The position numbers and the translations under genes are program-made. A model generated the notes under the pieces. The model searched no databases. It saw nothing but the letters and a program-made list of their open reading frames with translations, and was not told the DNA's origin. This document shows, in pieces, positions 9,594 to 17,924 of a stretch of DNA of 64,000 nt (its first letter is position 1; each line of letters starts with the position of its first letter). Source of the DNA: Streptomyces sp. NBC_00554 (GTDB lineage Bacteria > Actinomycetota > Actinomycetes > Streptomycetales > Streptomycetaceae); assembly GCF_041431135.1 (NCBI RefSeq), contig NZ_CP107799.1, forward strand, positions 1,240,001 through 1,304,000, given 5' to 3'.

Positions 9594-10895
9594 CTAACCG
9601 TTGCTCTTGATCACGTCGTTGATCTTGTCAATCATGGTCTGCAGATCGGACAGCGGCTTCTTGCCCTGGAGGATGTCCGGCCAGTACGCCGTGATCAGGT
9701 CGTTGGACTGACTGGCCCACTGCGTGGTGAAGCGCACGCCCTGGGTCAGCGGGGCGTCAAGGTCCGCCTTGACGGTGGACGCCACGGTCGTCAGCCCCGC
9801 CTTGTCCAGGGCGTCGAAGTACGCGTCCTGGGCGGCGGTGTAGGCCGGCACCGCGACGGGAGAGTCCGGGAGCACCTTGGTCCACACGGTGGAGTCGAGG
9901 TACGAGAGGACCTTGAAGGTGGCGTCCGCGTTCTTGGTGTACGAGGGGGTGCAGATGCCCACCGCGTCGTACAGGGTGGCCGCCTTGTCGACCTGGGGCA
10001 GCGGCGCGAAGCCGTACTCGATCTTCGGCTTGTCGGTGAGGAAGCCGGCGGCCAGCCACTGGCCGCTCCACAGCATCGGGATCTCTCCGGCGGCGAACAG
10101 CGACTGCTGGCTGGAGATGTCGTAGCCGGGCGGGGCCACGGCGCCGCTCTTGATGCCCGCGACGAGTTTGCCGACGCCTTCGGTGTAGGTCGCGTCGGCG
10201 GTCACCTCGGTGGGCTGGTGGACGCTGTCGGCGAAGGGCGCGCCGCCGGCGGACAGGGAATAGAGACTGGCGCTGAAGGGTCCGTCCAAAGCGGTCATGG
10301 CGTCGGCGACCAGGCCGTACTTGGCGCCCTTCTTGTGCAGCTTGTCGGCGGCCGCGTACATCTCGTCCCAGGTCCAGCCGGCGGTCGGCACGGGTATTCC
10401 GGCGGCCTTGAACGCGTCGATGTCGTACCAGATGCCGTAGGTGTTCATCAGGGAGGGGACTCCGCCGATCTTTCCGTCGGCGGTCTTCCAGTTCTTCATG
10501 GCGGTGGGGACGAAGCTGCTGGTGGTGAAGTCACCGGAGCCGGATCCGGACAGCCTGTCGGACCAGTCGGTGAGCAAACCCTGGCCGGTGTACTGCAGTT
10601 CGGTGTCGTTGCCGCACCAGAACAGGTCGGGCAGCTTCTTGGCCTGGGTAAGGGAGGCGAGCTTGTCCCCGTAGTTGCCGTTGGGGGTGTCGATGCGCTT
10701 GACCGTGATGTCGGGGTCGTTGAAGCCGGCCAGGGCCTTGTCGATGAGCTGGTTGGTCGCGTTCGACTCCCAGGTCATCACGGTGACCGTGGTCTTCCCG
10801 CCGGACTCATTGCCCGAGGAGCCGCCGCAGGCCGACGTGGCCAGCAGTCCGCCTGCCGCCAACAGCGCTCCGGCGGTGTGCAGTGTTCGTTTCAA
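9594..10895 (-). CDS. Sugar ABC importer, substrate-binding lipoprotein
   Basis: 433 residues. The N-terminus has a lipoprotein signal with the lipobox LLATSAC, placing the acylated Cys at about residue 23. The body is an extracellular solute-binding protein of family 1 (TVMTWESNATNQLIDKALAG, PDLFWCGNDTELQYTGQG, AGWTWDEMYAAADKLHKKG, IPMLWSGQWLAAG). The start is a TTG at 10895 with a strong AGGAGG just upstream. It captures an oligosaccharide outside the membrane and hands it to the two permeases encoded immediately upstream on the same strand. Beside GH76 and GH125 the likely ligand is an alpha-manno-oligosaccharide. No ATPase gene is present in the locus. Confidence 0.9.
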   Translation of the reverse strand: MKRTLHTAGALLAAGGLLATSACGGSSGNESGGKTTVTVMTWESNATNQLIDKALAGFNDPDITVKRIDTPNGNYGDKLASLTQAKKLPDLFWCGNDTELQYTGQGLLTDWSDRLSGSGSGDFTTSSFVPTAMKNWKTADGKIGGVPSLMNTYGIWYDIDAFKAAGIPVPTAGWTWDEMYAAADKLHKKGAKYGLVADAMTALDGPFSASLYSLSAGGAPFADSVHQPTEVTADATYTEGVGKLVAGIKSGAVAPPGYDISSQQSLFAAGEIPMLWSGQWLAAGFLTDKPKIEYGFAPLPQVDKAATLYDAVGICTPSYTKNADATFKVLSYLDSTVWTKVLPDSPVAVPAYTAAQDAYFDALDKAGLTTVASTVKADLDAPLTQGVRFTTQWASQSNDLITAYWPDILQGKKPLSDLQTMIDKINDVIKSNG

Positions 10896-10941
10896 CGTGG
10901 CCTCCTGGTACGTGTTTTGGGTCGGCCGACCCCGGTTCGGG

Positions 10942-11868
10942 TCAGCGCTGGTTGACGGTGCCCAGTGCGCTCAGACCTTGGATGAAGTAGCGCTGGGCCA
11001 CGAAGAACACGGCCAGTGGGGGGAGCATGTAGAGCAGGTTCGCGGCCATGAAGAGGTTCCAGTCCGGGGTCTGGCCGGCGAACTGGGAGACGAAGGAGGC
11101 CATGCCGACGCTCAGCGGCCACTTCTCGGACGAGTACAGGTAGATGAGCGGGTTGAGGTAGTCGTTCCACGAGAACTGGAAGGCGAGGATGGCCATGGTG
11201 ATCCAGGCCGGCCGGGTGATCGGGAGCATGACGCTGAAGAAGATCCGGATGTGTCCGGCGCCGTCCACCTTGGCGGCCTCGTCGATGGAGTGGGGCACCG
11301 ACAGGAAGTACTGGCGGGCGAGGAAGATGAACAGCGGATTGCCGCCCAGAAAGGCCGGCACGATCAGCGGCAGCCAGGTGTCGTACCAGCCGATGTCCTT
11401 GAAGAGCTGGAACAGCGGGATGATGCCGACCACCGGGGGCAGCATCATGGAGCCGACGAAGACGTAGAACCAGAGCCTGCGGCCCGGGAAGCGGAGCCGG
11501 GCCAGGGCGTATCCGGTCATCATCGAGGTCATGACGCCGCCGATCACCGACAGACCGGTGATGACAAGGGAGTTCAGCAGCAGGCGGGGGAAGTGGATCG
11601 CCTTCGGTCCTTCGATGAAGTTCTCGAAGTGGAACTCGTCGGGCAGCAGCCGGGGCGGAACCTGGAAGACCGCCGAGTGGCCCTTCAGGGCGATGGTGAG
11701 CATCCACAGGATGGGCAGGACCATCACCGAGGAGATCAGCAGTGCGACGGCGTACCAGGACGCGGTCCGCAGCGCCTTCCGGGGCGGCCGGGGCGCACGC
11801 GTGGCGGCGGGCGGTCGAGGGGACGTCGCCGGCTCCGAGGCCGTCGTGACGTCAGGAGACATGGTCAC
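10942..11868 (-). CDS. Sugar ABC importer permease (MalG type)
   Basis: 308 residues with six predicted membrane helices. The cytoplasmic EAA loop that docks the ATPase reads SIDEAAKVDGAGHIRIFFSV. It ends with FIQGLSALGTVNQR. The start is taken as GTG 11868, which has GGAC 8 bases upstream; ATG 11862, two codons in, is an alternative. Either way the start lies inside the end of the preceding permease gene, so translation is coupled. It forms the membrane channel with the MalF-type partner. Confidence 0.88.
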   Translation of the reverse strand: MTMSPDVTTASEPATSPRPPAATRAPRPPRKALRTASWYAVALLISSVMVLPILWMLTIALKGHSAVFQVPPRLLPDEFHFENFIEGPKAIHFPRLLLNSLVITGLSVIGGVMTSMMTGYALARLRFPGRRLWFYVFVGSMMLPPVVGIIPLFQLFKDIGWYDTWLPLIVPAFLGGNPLFIFLARQYFLSVPHSIDEAAKVDGAGHIRIFFSVMLPITRPAWITMAILAFQFSWNDYLNPLIYLYSSEKWPLSVGMASFVSQFAGQTPDWNLFMAANLLYMLPPLAVFFVAQRYFIQGLSALGTVNQR

Positions 11869-12826
11869 TGTAGGTCCAGACGGAGGAGAAGCGGGCGGTG
11901 GCGGCTATCACGACGACGATGACCAGGAAGAGCACCCACACCTGGGCGGAGGCGTAGCCGAAGTCGGCGACCCGGCCGAGCGTGGGGAAGCCGTTGTTGT
12001 AGATCGACAGCATCAGGACCCTGGTGCTGAATCCGGGTCCGCCCTGGCCGTCCGGTGAGAGGATCTTCGGCTGGTTGAACGTCTGCAGTGCGGTCACCAG
12101 TTGGAGCACGACCTGGAGCACCATGATCGGGCTGATCAGCGGCAGGGTGATCCGGAAGAACATGGTCCCGGGGCCGGCGCCGTCGATGCGGGCCGCCTCG
12201 TAGAGCTCGGTGGGCACCGCCTGGAGCGCGGCGAGAAAGATGATCATCGTGGAGCCGACGCTCCACAGCATGACGATCACGATCGACGGCATCGCCGAGT
12301 TCGAACCCGACAGCCACTCGCTGGTCGGGAGGTGAAGCCACGTCAGCACCTGGTTGGCCAGGCCGACTTGGGGGTTGAAGACGAACTTCCACAGCGTGAT
12401 CGTGGCGACCACCGGCAGCACCACCGGCAGGTAGACCAGGGTGCGCAGGACACGGACGCCCCGGATGCGCCGGTTGCAGAACACCGCCAGCGCAAGGCCG
12501 ATGACCAGCGACGCCGGCACATACAGGACGACAAGGAGCAGGGTGGCTCGCACCGAGGGCCAGAACGACGGGTCGGTGGTGAACATCCTGCGGAAGTTGT
12601 CGAGGCCGACGAAGGTCGGGGCGGTCAGGCCGTTGTACCGCGTCAGCGCGAAGTAGGCCGACCGGATCAGCGGGTAGACGACGAAGACCGTGAAGCCGAT
12701 GAGCGCCGGCGCCATGAACGCGTACGCGGCCCGGGTGTCCGAGCCGAGCTTCGCGCGCCTGCGCGGTTTCGGGTACAGCGGTGGATGCGGGGGTCGGTGT
12801 CGCTGCTGGTGCGGAGTGGCTGTCAC
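11852..12826 (-). CDS. Sugar ABC importer permease (MalF type)
   Basis: 324 residues. A proline- and arginine-rich cytoplasmic N-terminus of about 30 residues is followed by six membrane helices. The EAA loop is TELYEAARIDGAGPGTMFFR. The region after the first helix (VGLDNFRRMFTTDPSFW) is typical of the MalF partner. It is first in the permease-permease-binding protein operon. GTG 12826 has AGGAGAAGGTGAG upstream. The promoter carries operator site D at 12909-12922. Confidence 0.88.
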   Translation of the reverse strand: MTATPHQQRHRPPHPPLYPKPRRRAKLGSDTRAAYAFMAPALIGFTVFVVYPLIRSAYFALTRYNGLTAPTFVGLDNFRRMFTTDPSFWPSVRATLLLVVLYVPASLVIGLALAVFCNRRIRGVRVLRTLVYLPVVLPVVATITLWKFVFNPQVGLANQVLTWLHLPTSEWLSGSNSAMPSIVIVMLWSVGSTMIIFLAALQAVPTELYEAARIDGAGPGTMFFRITLPLISPIMVLQVVLQLVTALQTFNQPKILSPDGQGGPGFSTRVLMLSIYNNGFPTLGRVADFGYASAQVWVLFLVIVVVIAATARFSSVWTYSDHVS

Positions 12827-12908
12827 ACGGGCTCACCTTCTCCTCCGAGGAGTTGGCGAAGACTCAGACCGGGCGGACCCGACCGTCTGGTGGTCTCCAG
12901 CTCCTTCA

Positions 12909-12922
12909 AGGTAACGTTTCCA
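12909..12922. promoter_or_regulatory. LacI-type operator, site D (ABC importer promoter)
   Basis: AGGTAACGTTTCCA, 83 bp upstream of the first permease start at 12826. It is one of two near-identical sites 67 bp apart (with 12976) in the divergent region, an arrangement that could support looping. Confidence 0.7.
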
Positions 12923-12974
12923 TTCCCTGTTGATCACACGGTGGCGCACGTCACAGAGGGAGTCAAGAGGCGCG

Positions 12975-14336
12975 ATGGTAACGTTTCCCGGATCAACATC
13001 CGCAACAGCATGGGCAGTTCCGGATTCCCTGAGGACGCTCGGACGACGGCTGGCCACCGAGCTGCGGGGCAGCCCGGCAGCGGACATCGTCGAGAGCTGC
13101 CTGACCAACACATGGACCACATCAATGAGTTGGGGCACACCATCATCGGCGGCCCCGGAGGTCTCGGAGGTCTTCGTCGGGACGGGAGACATCCCGGCGA
13201 TGTGGCTGCGCGACAGCACGGCCCAGGTCCGCCCCTACCTCGCCGTGGCCTCGGATCCGGAGGTCGCCGACGTCCTGGTCGCCGTATCGCGCCGCCAGAT
13301 TCGCTGCGTCCTGCAGGACCCGTATGCCAACGCCTTCAACGACGGGCCCACCGGCGCGCACGGCGAGCCCGGTGACCGGCCCACTCCCCGGGAGTGGGTG
13401 TGGGAGCGCAAGTACGAACTCGACTCCCTCTGCGCGCCGTTGCAGTTGGCGTACGCGATCCGGCGGGCGACCGGCCGCGAGGACCACCTGGACGGTGCCT
13501 TTCACCGCGCCGCCTGGACGATCGTGCGGCTGTGGCAGGCGGAGCAGTCCCACACGCACTCGCCCTACTGGTTCATCCGGCCGTCCGGCCCCTTCGCCGG
13601 TGACAGCCTTCCGCACGACGGCCGCGGAGCCAGTGTCCGGCGGACCGGCATGACGTGGTCGGGCTTCCGGCCGAGCGACGATCCCTGCCGGCACGGCTAC
13701 CTCGTCCCGGCCAACGCGCTGGCGTCCACGACCCTGCACGGGCTGGCCGAACTGGCCACGACAGCGCTCCGCGACACCGAACTCGCCCGTCATGCACGGA
13801 CGTTGGCCGACGAGATCGACGCCGGAATCCTGGCGCACGCGGTGGTGGAGGCCGGTGGCGCATCCGTACTGGCCTACGAGGTGAACGGCCTCGGTGCGGT
13901 GCTGCTCGGCGACGACGCCAACCTCCCCAGCCTGCTGAGCCTCCCCCTGAGCGGCTGGTGCACACCGCAGGACCCGCTCTATCAGGCCACTCGGCGTCTC
14001 GTGCTCTCCGAGGCGAACCCCTCGTTCTTCAGGGGCAGTTACGCGTCCGGTATCGGCAGTACGCATACCCCGGACGGTCACGTCTGGCCGCTGGCGATCG
14101 CCACCGCAGGCCTGACCGGCGGCAAGAACGCGACGGCACGGGCCCTGGAGAGACTGGCGGCCACGACCGCGGGCACCGGCCTGATGCACGAGAGCTTCCA
14201 TGTCGAGGACCCCGGCCGGTTCACCCGGGACTGGTTCGGCTGGGCCAACGCCATGTTCTGTGAACTCGCTCTCGACCTGTGCGGGAGCGGCGTACGGCAC
14301 CTGTTTCCCGTGCACCCACGGACGCTGCCCACCTGA
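12975..14336 (+). CDS. GH125 exo-alpha-1,6-mannosidase
   Basis: 453 residues, no signal peptide, so it acts in the cytoplasm on imported manno-oligosaccharides. The GH125 signature GDIPAMWLRDSTAQVRPYL is present; other features are YANAFNDGPTGAHGE, WERKYELDSLCAPLQLAYAI, GMTWSGFRPSDDPC, GSTHTPDGHVWPLAIATAGL and MHESFHVEDPGRFTRDWFGW. Family members (about 430-480 residues) remove alpha-1,6-mannose from chain ends by inversion. ATG 12975 has AAGAGG just upstream and is preferred over an in-frame TTG at 12930. Operator site E overlaps this start codon. The GH-D enzyme follows 53 bp downstream. Confidence 0.9.
   Translation: MVTFPGSTSATAWAVPDSLRTLGRRLATELRGSPAADIVESCLTNTWTTSMSWGTPSSAAPEVSEVFVGTGDIPAMWLRDSTAQVRPYLAVASDPEVADVLVAVSRRQIRCVLQDPYANAFNDGPTGAHGEPGDRPTPREWVWERKYELDSLCAPLQLAYAIRRATGREDHLDGAFHRAAWTIVRLWQAEQSHTHSPYWFIRPSGPFAGDSLPHDGRGASVRRTGMTWSGFRPSDDPCRHGYLVPANALASTTLHGLAELATTALRDTELARHARTLADEIDAGILAHAVVEAGGASVLAYEVNGLGAVLLGDDANLPSLLSLPLSGWCTPQDPLYQATRRLVLSEANPSFFRGSYASGIGSTHTPDGHVWPLAIATAGLTGGKNATARALERLAATTAGTGLMHESFHVEDPGRFTRDWFGWANAMFCELALDLCGSGVRHLFPVHPRTLPT
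12976..12989. promoter_or_regulatory. LacI-type operator, site E (over the GH125 start codon)
   Basis: TGGTAACGTTTCCC begins at the second base of the ATG at 12975. A repressor bound here would block the elongating polymerase or occlude the leader, rather than the promoter itself. Confidence 0.65.
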
Positions 14337-14389
14337 TCCGCGCCGACGGCCGAGGCACCGCCTCCCCCAACTACCCCGAGGATCCTGCC

Positions 14390-15976
14390 GTGTTGCGCCT
14401 GCCCGACACCGTCCATGTCATGACCGACGACACCCGGTCGCGTACGGCGCTCTCGGCCACCGAAGGCGTCTGGACGGTGCGCGGCGCCCAGGTCACCGCC
14501 GAGCGGACGTCCGACGGTCTGCGGGTATGCGCCCGCGCGGGCGCCGAGGGTCTGTCGAGGATCGTGCTGCGCTGGAGGCACAGCGCACCCGAAGGCGCAC
14601 GGATCCTGGGAGACGCCTGGGAGCGCGGCTACGGCGATCTTCAGTGGCGCACTCTGCAGCCGGATCGCGCGCTGCCCTGGTACGTCCTGATCACCGGCGC
14701 CGACGGGGGAACGACGACCGGGTGGGGGGTGCGGACCGGAGCCGGCGCCCTGTGCTCCTGGACGGTCGACGAGGGCGGTATCGCCCTCTGGGCGGATGTC
14801 CGCAGTGGCGGCCTGCCGGTGCTGTCGGGTGAGCGCGTGCTGGATGTGGCCACGGTGGTGACCGCCGCAGCCCCGGCCCCGTTCGCCGCCCACGAAGCGC
14901 TCTGCACTGCGATGAGCCCGGGCCCACTCCCCGTGAAAGGCCCCGTCGTGGGCAGCAACAACTGGTACTACGCCTACGGGAGCGGCTTCGGCCCCGAGGC
15001 GGTGCTGCGGGACGCGCGGACGGTCGTGGAGTACGCCGATGGGCACCCCGTCAGCCCGTACTGCGTGATCGACGACGGCTGGACCGAGGGCGGCGGAACC
15101 GCGCCCGGCGGTCCCTGGGACGCCGGGCTGCCGGGCGTGTTCGACGACATGGGAGACATGGCCGCCCGGATCACGGAGACCGGCGCCCGGCCGGGCCTGT
15201 GGTTCCGCCCGCTGCTCTCCCGGACCGAGACCCCCGCGGTCCGGCCCGGCATACGGAGGGACGCCGGTTTCCCCCTCGACCCGTCGCTGGACCTTGCGCT
15301 GGAGACGGTCGCCGAGGACGTGGCCCGGTTCCGGCAATGGGGGTACGAACTGATCAAGCACGACTTCTCGACGTACGACGTGTTCGGCAGGTTCGCCGCC
15401 GACTCCCCCGCCGAACTCGCCTCGCCGGGCTGGGCGTTGGCCGACCGGTCGCGCACGAGCGCCGAGATCCTGGTCCGCCTGTACCGCACGATCGCCGAGG
15501 CCGCCGGGGACACGGTGGTGATCGGCTGCAACACGGTCGGCCATCTGTCGGCGGGCCTGGTGCGGGTGCAGCGGTGCGGCGACGACACCTCGGGACGGGG
15601 TTGGGAGCGGACCCGGCGGATGGGCGTGAACACGCTCGCCTTCCGACTGGCCCAGCACAACAGGTTCTTCACCGTGGACGCGGACTGCGTGCCCTGCACA
15701 CCACGAACGGACTGGAGCCTCAACCGGCAGTTCCTGGACCTGGTTTCGCGCTCCGGTACCGCCCTGTTCGTCTCGGTGGATCCCGCCGCCCGCACGGACC
15801 GCACGGACGCCGACCTCGCCGCGGCCATCAGGCTCGCGCTGGACGGCGGGACACCCGGTGGCGTCGAACCGCTCGACTGGCTGTCCACCACTGCTCCTCG
15901 TCGCTGGCGGGCCGGTGCGGAGACCCTCGTCTACGACTGGGCCGAACCCTGGGGAGCGACACCCCTGCCGGTTTGA
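14390..15976 (+). CDS. Clan GH-D (GH36-like) alpha-glycosidase, cytoplasmic
   Basis: 528 residues, no export signal. The N-terminal third is beta-rich; the catalytic barrel starts at about residue 185 (VVGSNNWYYAYGSGFGPEAV, CVIDDGWTEGGG). Typical clan GH-D residues are the putative nucleophile Asp in YELIKHDFSTYDVFG and the putative acid/base Asp in VQRCGDDTSGRGWERTRRM. The whole is only distantly like characterised GH36 alpha-galactosidases, so the sugar removed is uncertain. GTG 14390 has GAGG at 14377-14380 and follows GH125 by 53 bp; ATG 14419 is an alternative. As second gene of the operon it probably trims imported side-chain-bearing manno-oligosaccharides. It ends 2 bp from the convergent beta-helix gene. 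Confidence 0.75.
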   Translation: MLRLPDTVHVMTDDTRSRTALSATEGVWTVRGAQVTAERTSDGLRVCARAGAEGLSRIVLRWRHSAPEGARILGDAWERGYGDLQWRTLQPDRALPWYVLITGADGGTTTGWGVRTGAGALCSWTVDEGGIALWADVRSGGLPVLSGERVLDVATVVTAAAPAPFAAHEALCTAMSPGPLPVKGPVVGSNNWYYAYGSGFGPEAVLRDARTVVEYADGHPVSPYCVIDDGWTEGGGTAPGGPWDAGLPGVFDDMGDMAARITETGARPGLWFRPLLSRTETPAVRPGIRRDAGFPLDPSLDLALETVAEDVARFRQWGYELIKHDFSTYDVFGRFAADSPAELASPGWALADRSRTSAEILVRLYRTIAEAAGDTVVIGCNTVGHLSAGLVRVQRCGDDTSGRGWERTRRMGVNTLAFRLAQHNRFFTVDADCVPCTPRTDWSLNRQFLDLVSRSGTALFVSVDPAARTDRTDADLAAAIRLALDGGTPGGVEPLDWLSTTAPRRWRAGAETLVYDWAEPWGATPLPV

Positions 15977-15978
15977 GT

Positions 15979-17619
15979 TCAGGGCGTGATGGTGAGGGAG
16001 CCGTAATCCGAGAGGTTGGTGAGATTCACCTGGCTCAGCGTGGTCGCCGGGGTCGTGCTCCCGGGCATCACGATGTTCTTCAGCGCGACCCCCGTGATGG
16101 GAGCGCCGGGCAGGCCGTTGACGCGCGCGGCGGTGATACCGGCGTTGCGTACCTTCACGTTGGAGATCGTGACCCCGGTGACCGGGCCGATGCCCGCTGT
16201 GTTCCCGGTCATCAGGGCCAGCCAGGTCCGGTTGTCGTCGTTCTTGAAACTGAGCCGTTCGATGTCGATGTCGTCGAACTTGATGTTCGTCGCGCCCGCC
16301 GTTCCGTACTTGTGGTGGACGCCGATGCCCACGGCGGCGTCGTACACCACGACGTGCTGGAAGGTGACCTTGTTCTGCGGCTGGAAGACGCCCTGGCCCA
16401 CCTTGACGCCGTAGCAGTAGGTCCAGGAGACCAGGTCGTTGAAGGTGACGTTCTCCAGCGGGCGTGCGGTGCCGGGGACGGTGTTGTAGATGTCGGTGCC
16501 GGCGGCCCAGGTCTTGGTGCTGAACGGGTCGTCGGTCCCGATGCCGATCGCGTGGTCGACGGTGACGTCGGTGGACTCCATGACGTCGATGCCGTCGTTC
16601 TCGCCCATGTCGAACCTGTTGAACAGCTTGATGTTGCGGAAGGTCATGTTCGAGGACCGCAGGGGAATGACCGCCCAACTGCTGGCCTCACGGAAGGTGA
16701 TGCCGTCGACCGTGAAGCCGCTCGTGTAGATCGGGGCGAGGAGGTTCACGCCGAGGTTGTCGGGCGCGAGTGCGGCCTGGCCGTTGCCGTCGATGATTCC
16801 CCGGCCGTAGATCTTGATGTTGGTCGAGGAGTACCGGGTGGAGATGAACCAAGTGAGGTCCCGCTGCTGTGAGTTCTTGTGCCCGTTCACCACGTAGTGA
16901 TCGCGGTCTCCCGTGTAGCGGAGGACCGCACCGGGTGCGAGGTAGAACGCGAGGTTGCTCCGCAGATAGAGATTGCCCAGCGTGTAGACGCCGGCCGGCA
17001 CGTACACGATGCCCTGGGTGCCGTTCGCGGATCCGTACGCGGCGGCGTCGTTCAGGGCGTTCTGGAAGGCCGTCGTGGTGTAGGCGCCGGTGTTCGGCTG
17101 CGCCGAGTAGGGCGCGCTCTGCACATTGAAGATCCCGGTCCCACTGGCCGCCGGACGGTTGGTCTCTGCCGGGTCGGCGGCGATGACCAGGTTGGGGCGG
17201 CCGTCGAGCTTCACGATCAGGTACTCGTCGTTCTGGACGGTGAAGGTCAGGGTCGAGCCGCTGACGGACCCGGCGATGCCCAGCTTCTGCGGGCTGATGC
17301 TGTACGAGCCGATGTCCGTGTTGTTCACCTTGGTCACCGCGATGGTGGCGGTGCCCGTCCCCAGGGAGAGCTGCGCGATGTCGTACCCCGGGTACTTGGT
17401 GACGGGCACGGACGTTCCGTTGACGGTCAGCCTGTAGTCGGTCGACGCCGAGTAGATCGACGGGACCGGGTACACCCCCACGGCCCCTGGCGCGGCCTGG
17501 GCGGACTGAGGCAGGCCCAGCAGCGCCGCGACGCCGAGCAGCAGAGCGGTCAACCCCAGTGCCAGACAACGCAGTACCCGACTTTCGACTCCGTCGGCCG
17601 CAATCAGTGGTGATCTCAT
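15979..17619 (-). CDS. Secreted right-handed beta-helix glycosidase (GH28/GH49-like)
   Basis: 546 residues. A Sec signal (LALGLTALLLGVAALLGL, cleavage near AQAAP) is followed by a beta-sandwich of about 130 residues and then a parallel beta-helix. Beta-helix hydrolase features include GIVYVPAGVYTLGNLYLRSN, IYGRGIIDGNGQ, the acidic turn FDMGENDGIDVMESTDVTV and DHAIGIGTDDPFSTKTW, and a late GIGVHHKYG. This resembles polygalacturonase (GH28) and dextranase/isopullulanase (GH49) architectures; I cannot decide between them. ATG 17619 has GGGGAGGA upstream; an in-frame start at 17706 would lie before this box. Operator site F at 17720 ties it to the mannan regulon, so it may cut a non-pectin glycan of fungal walls. 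Confidence 0.75.
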   Translation of the reverse strand: MRSPLIAADGVESRVLRCLALGLTALLLGVAALLGLPQSAQAAPGAVGVYPVPSIYSASTDYRLTVNGTSVPVTKYPGYDIAQLSLGTGTATIAVTKVNNTDIGSYSISPQKLGIAGSVSGSTLTFTVQNDEYLIVKLDGRPNLVIAADPAETNRPAASGTGIFNVQSAPYSAQPNTGAYTTTAFQNALNDAAAYGSANGTQGIVYVPAGVYTLGNLYLRSNLAFYLAPGAVLRYTGDRDHYVVNGHKNSQQRDLTWFISTRYSSTNIKIYGRGIIDGNGQAALAPDNLGVNLLAPIYTSGFTVDGITFREASSWAVIPLRSSNMTFRNIKLFNRFDMGENDGIDVMESTDVTVDHAIGIGTDDPFSTKTWAAGTDIYNTVPGTARPLENVTFNDLVSWTYCYGVKVGQGVFQPQNKVTFQHVVVYDAAVGIGVHHKYGTAGATNIKFDDIDIERLSFKNDDNRTWLALMTGNTAGIGPVTGVTISNVKVRNAGITAARVNGLPGAPITGVALKNIVMPGSTTPATTLSQVNLTNLSDYGSLTITP

Positions 17620-17719
17620 ACGGTGTCCTCCCCGTCGGACGATCCATCGGGCACACCCGTTCTGGTCATGTGCTTGGTGAATCGGGTGGCCGGGTCGGTG
17701 CGTCACGCTAGGCAGCGGA

Positions 17720-17733
17720 TGGAAACGTTGTCA
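17720..17733. promoter_or_regulatory. LacI-type operator, site F (beta-helix glycosidase promoter)
   Basis: TGGAAACGTTGTCA, 100 bp upstream of the start at 17619. It keeps the complete TGGAAACGTT half-site. This places the last gene of the locus under the same regulator. Confidence 0.65.
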
Positions 17734-17866
17734 ATGGCATGACAGCCTCGCCATCGAGCGGTTCGGTTTCTCCCCTTCGGTACTCGTCCCGAACACGCTG
17801 CACGTTCCTGGGGAACCGCTGTCCGAACCTGAAGCAAGATCGTCACGTGTGGGGCCGGCTCGCGCA

Positions 17867-17902
17867 CAGCGGCCGCCGGACACTCCCGTCCGACGGCCGC
17901 TG
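17867..17902 (-). terminator. Hairpin after the DUF305 gene
   Basis: Two 15-base arms (17867-17881 and 17888-17902) pair at 14 of 15 positions around a 6-base loop. It lies 23 bp beyond the DUF305 stop. There is no T-run, as is common for high-GC actinomycete terminators. Confidence 0.7.
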
Positions 17903-17924
17903 TTCACGCATAAGACTGGACACG

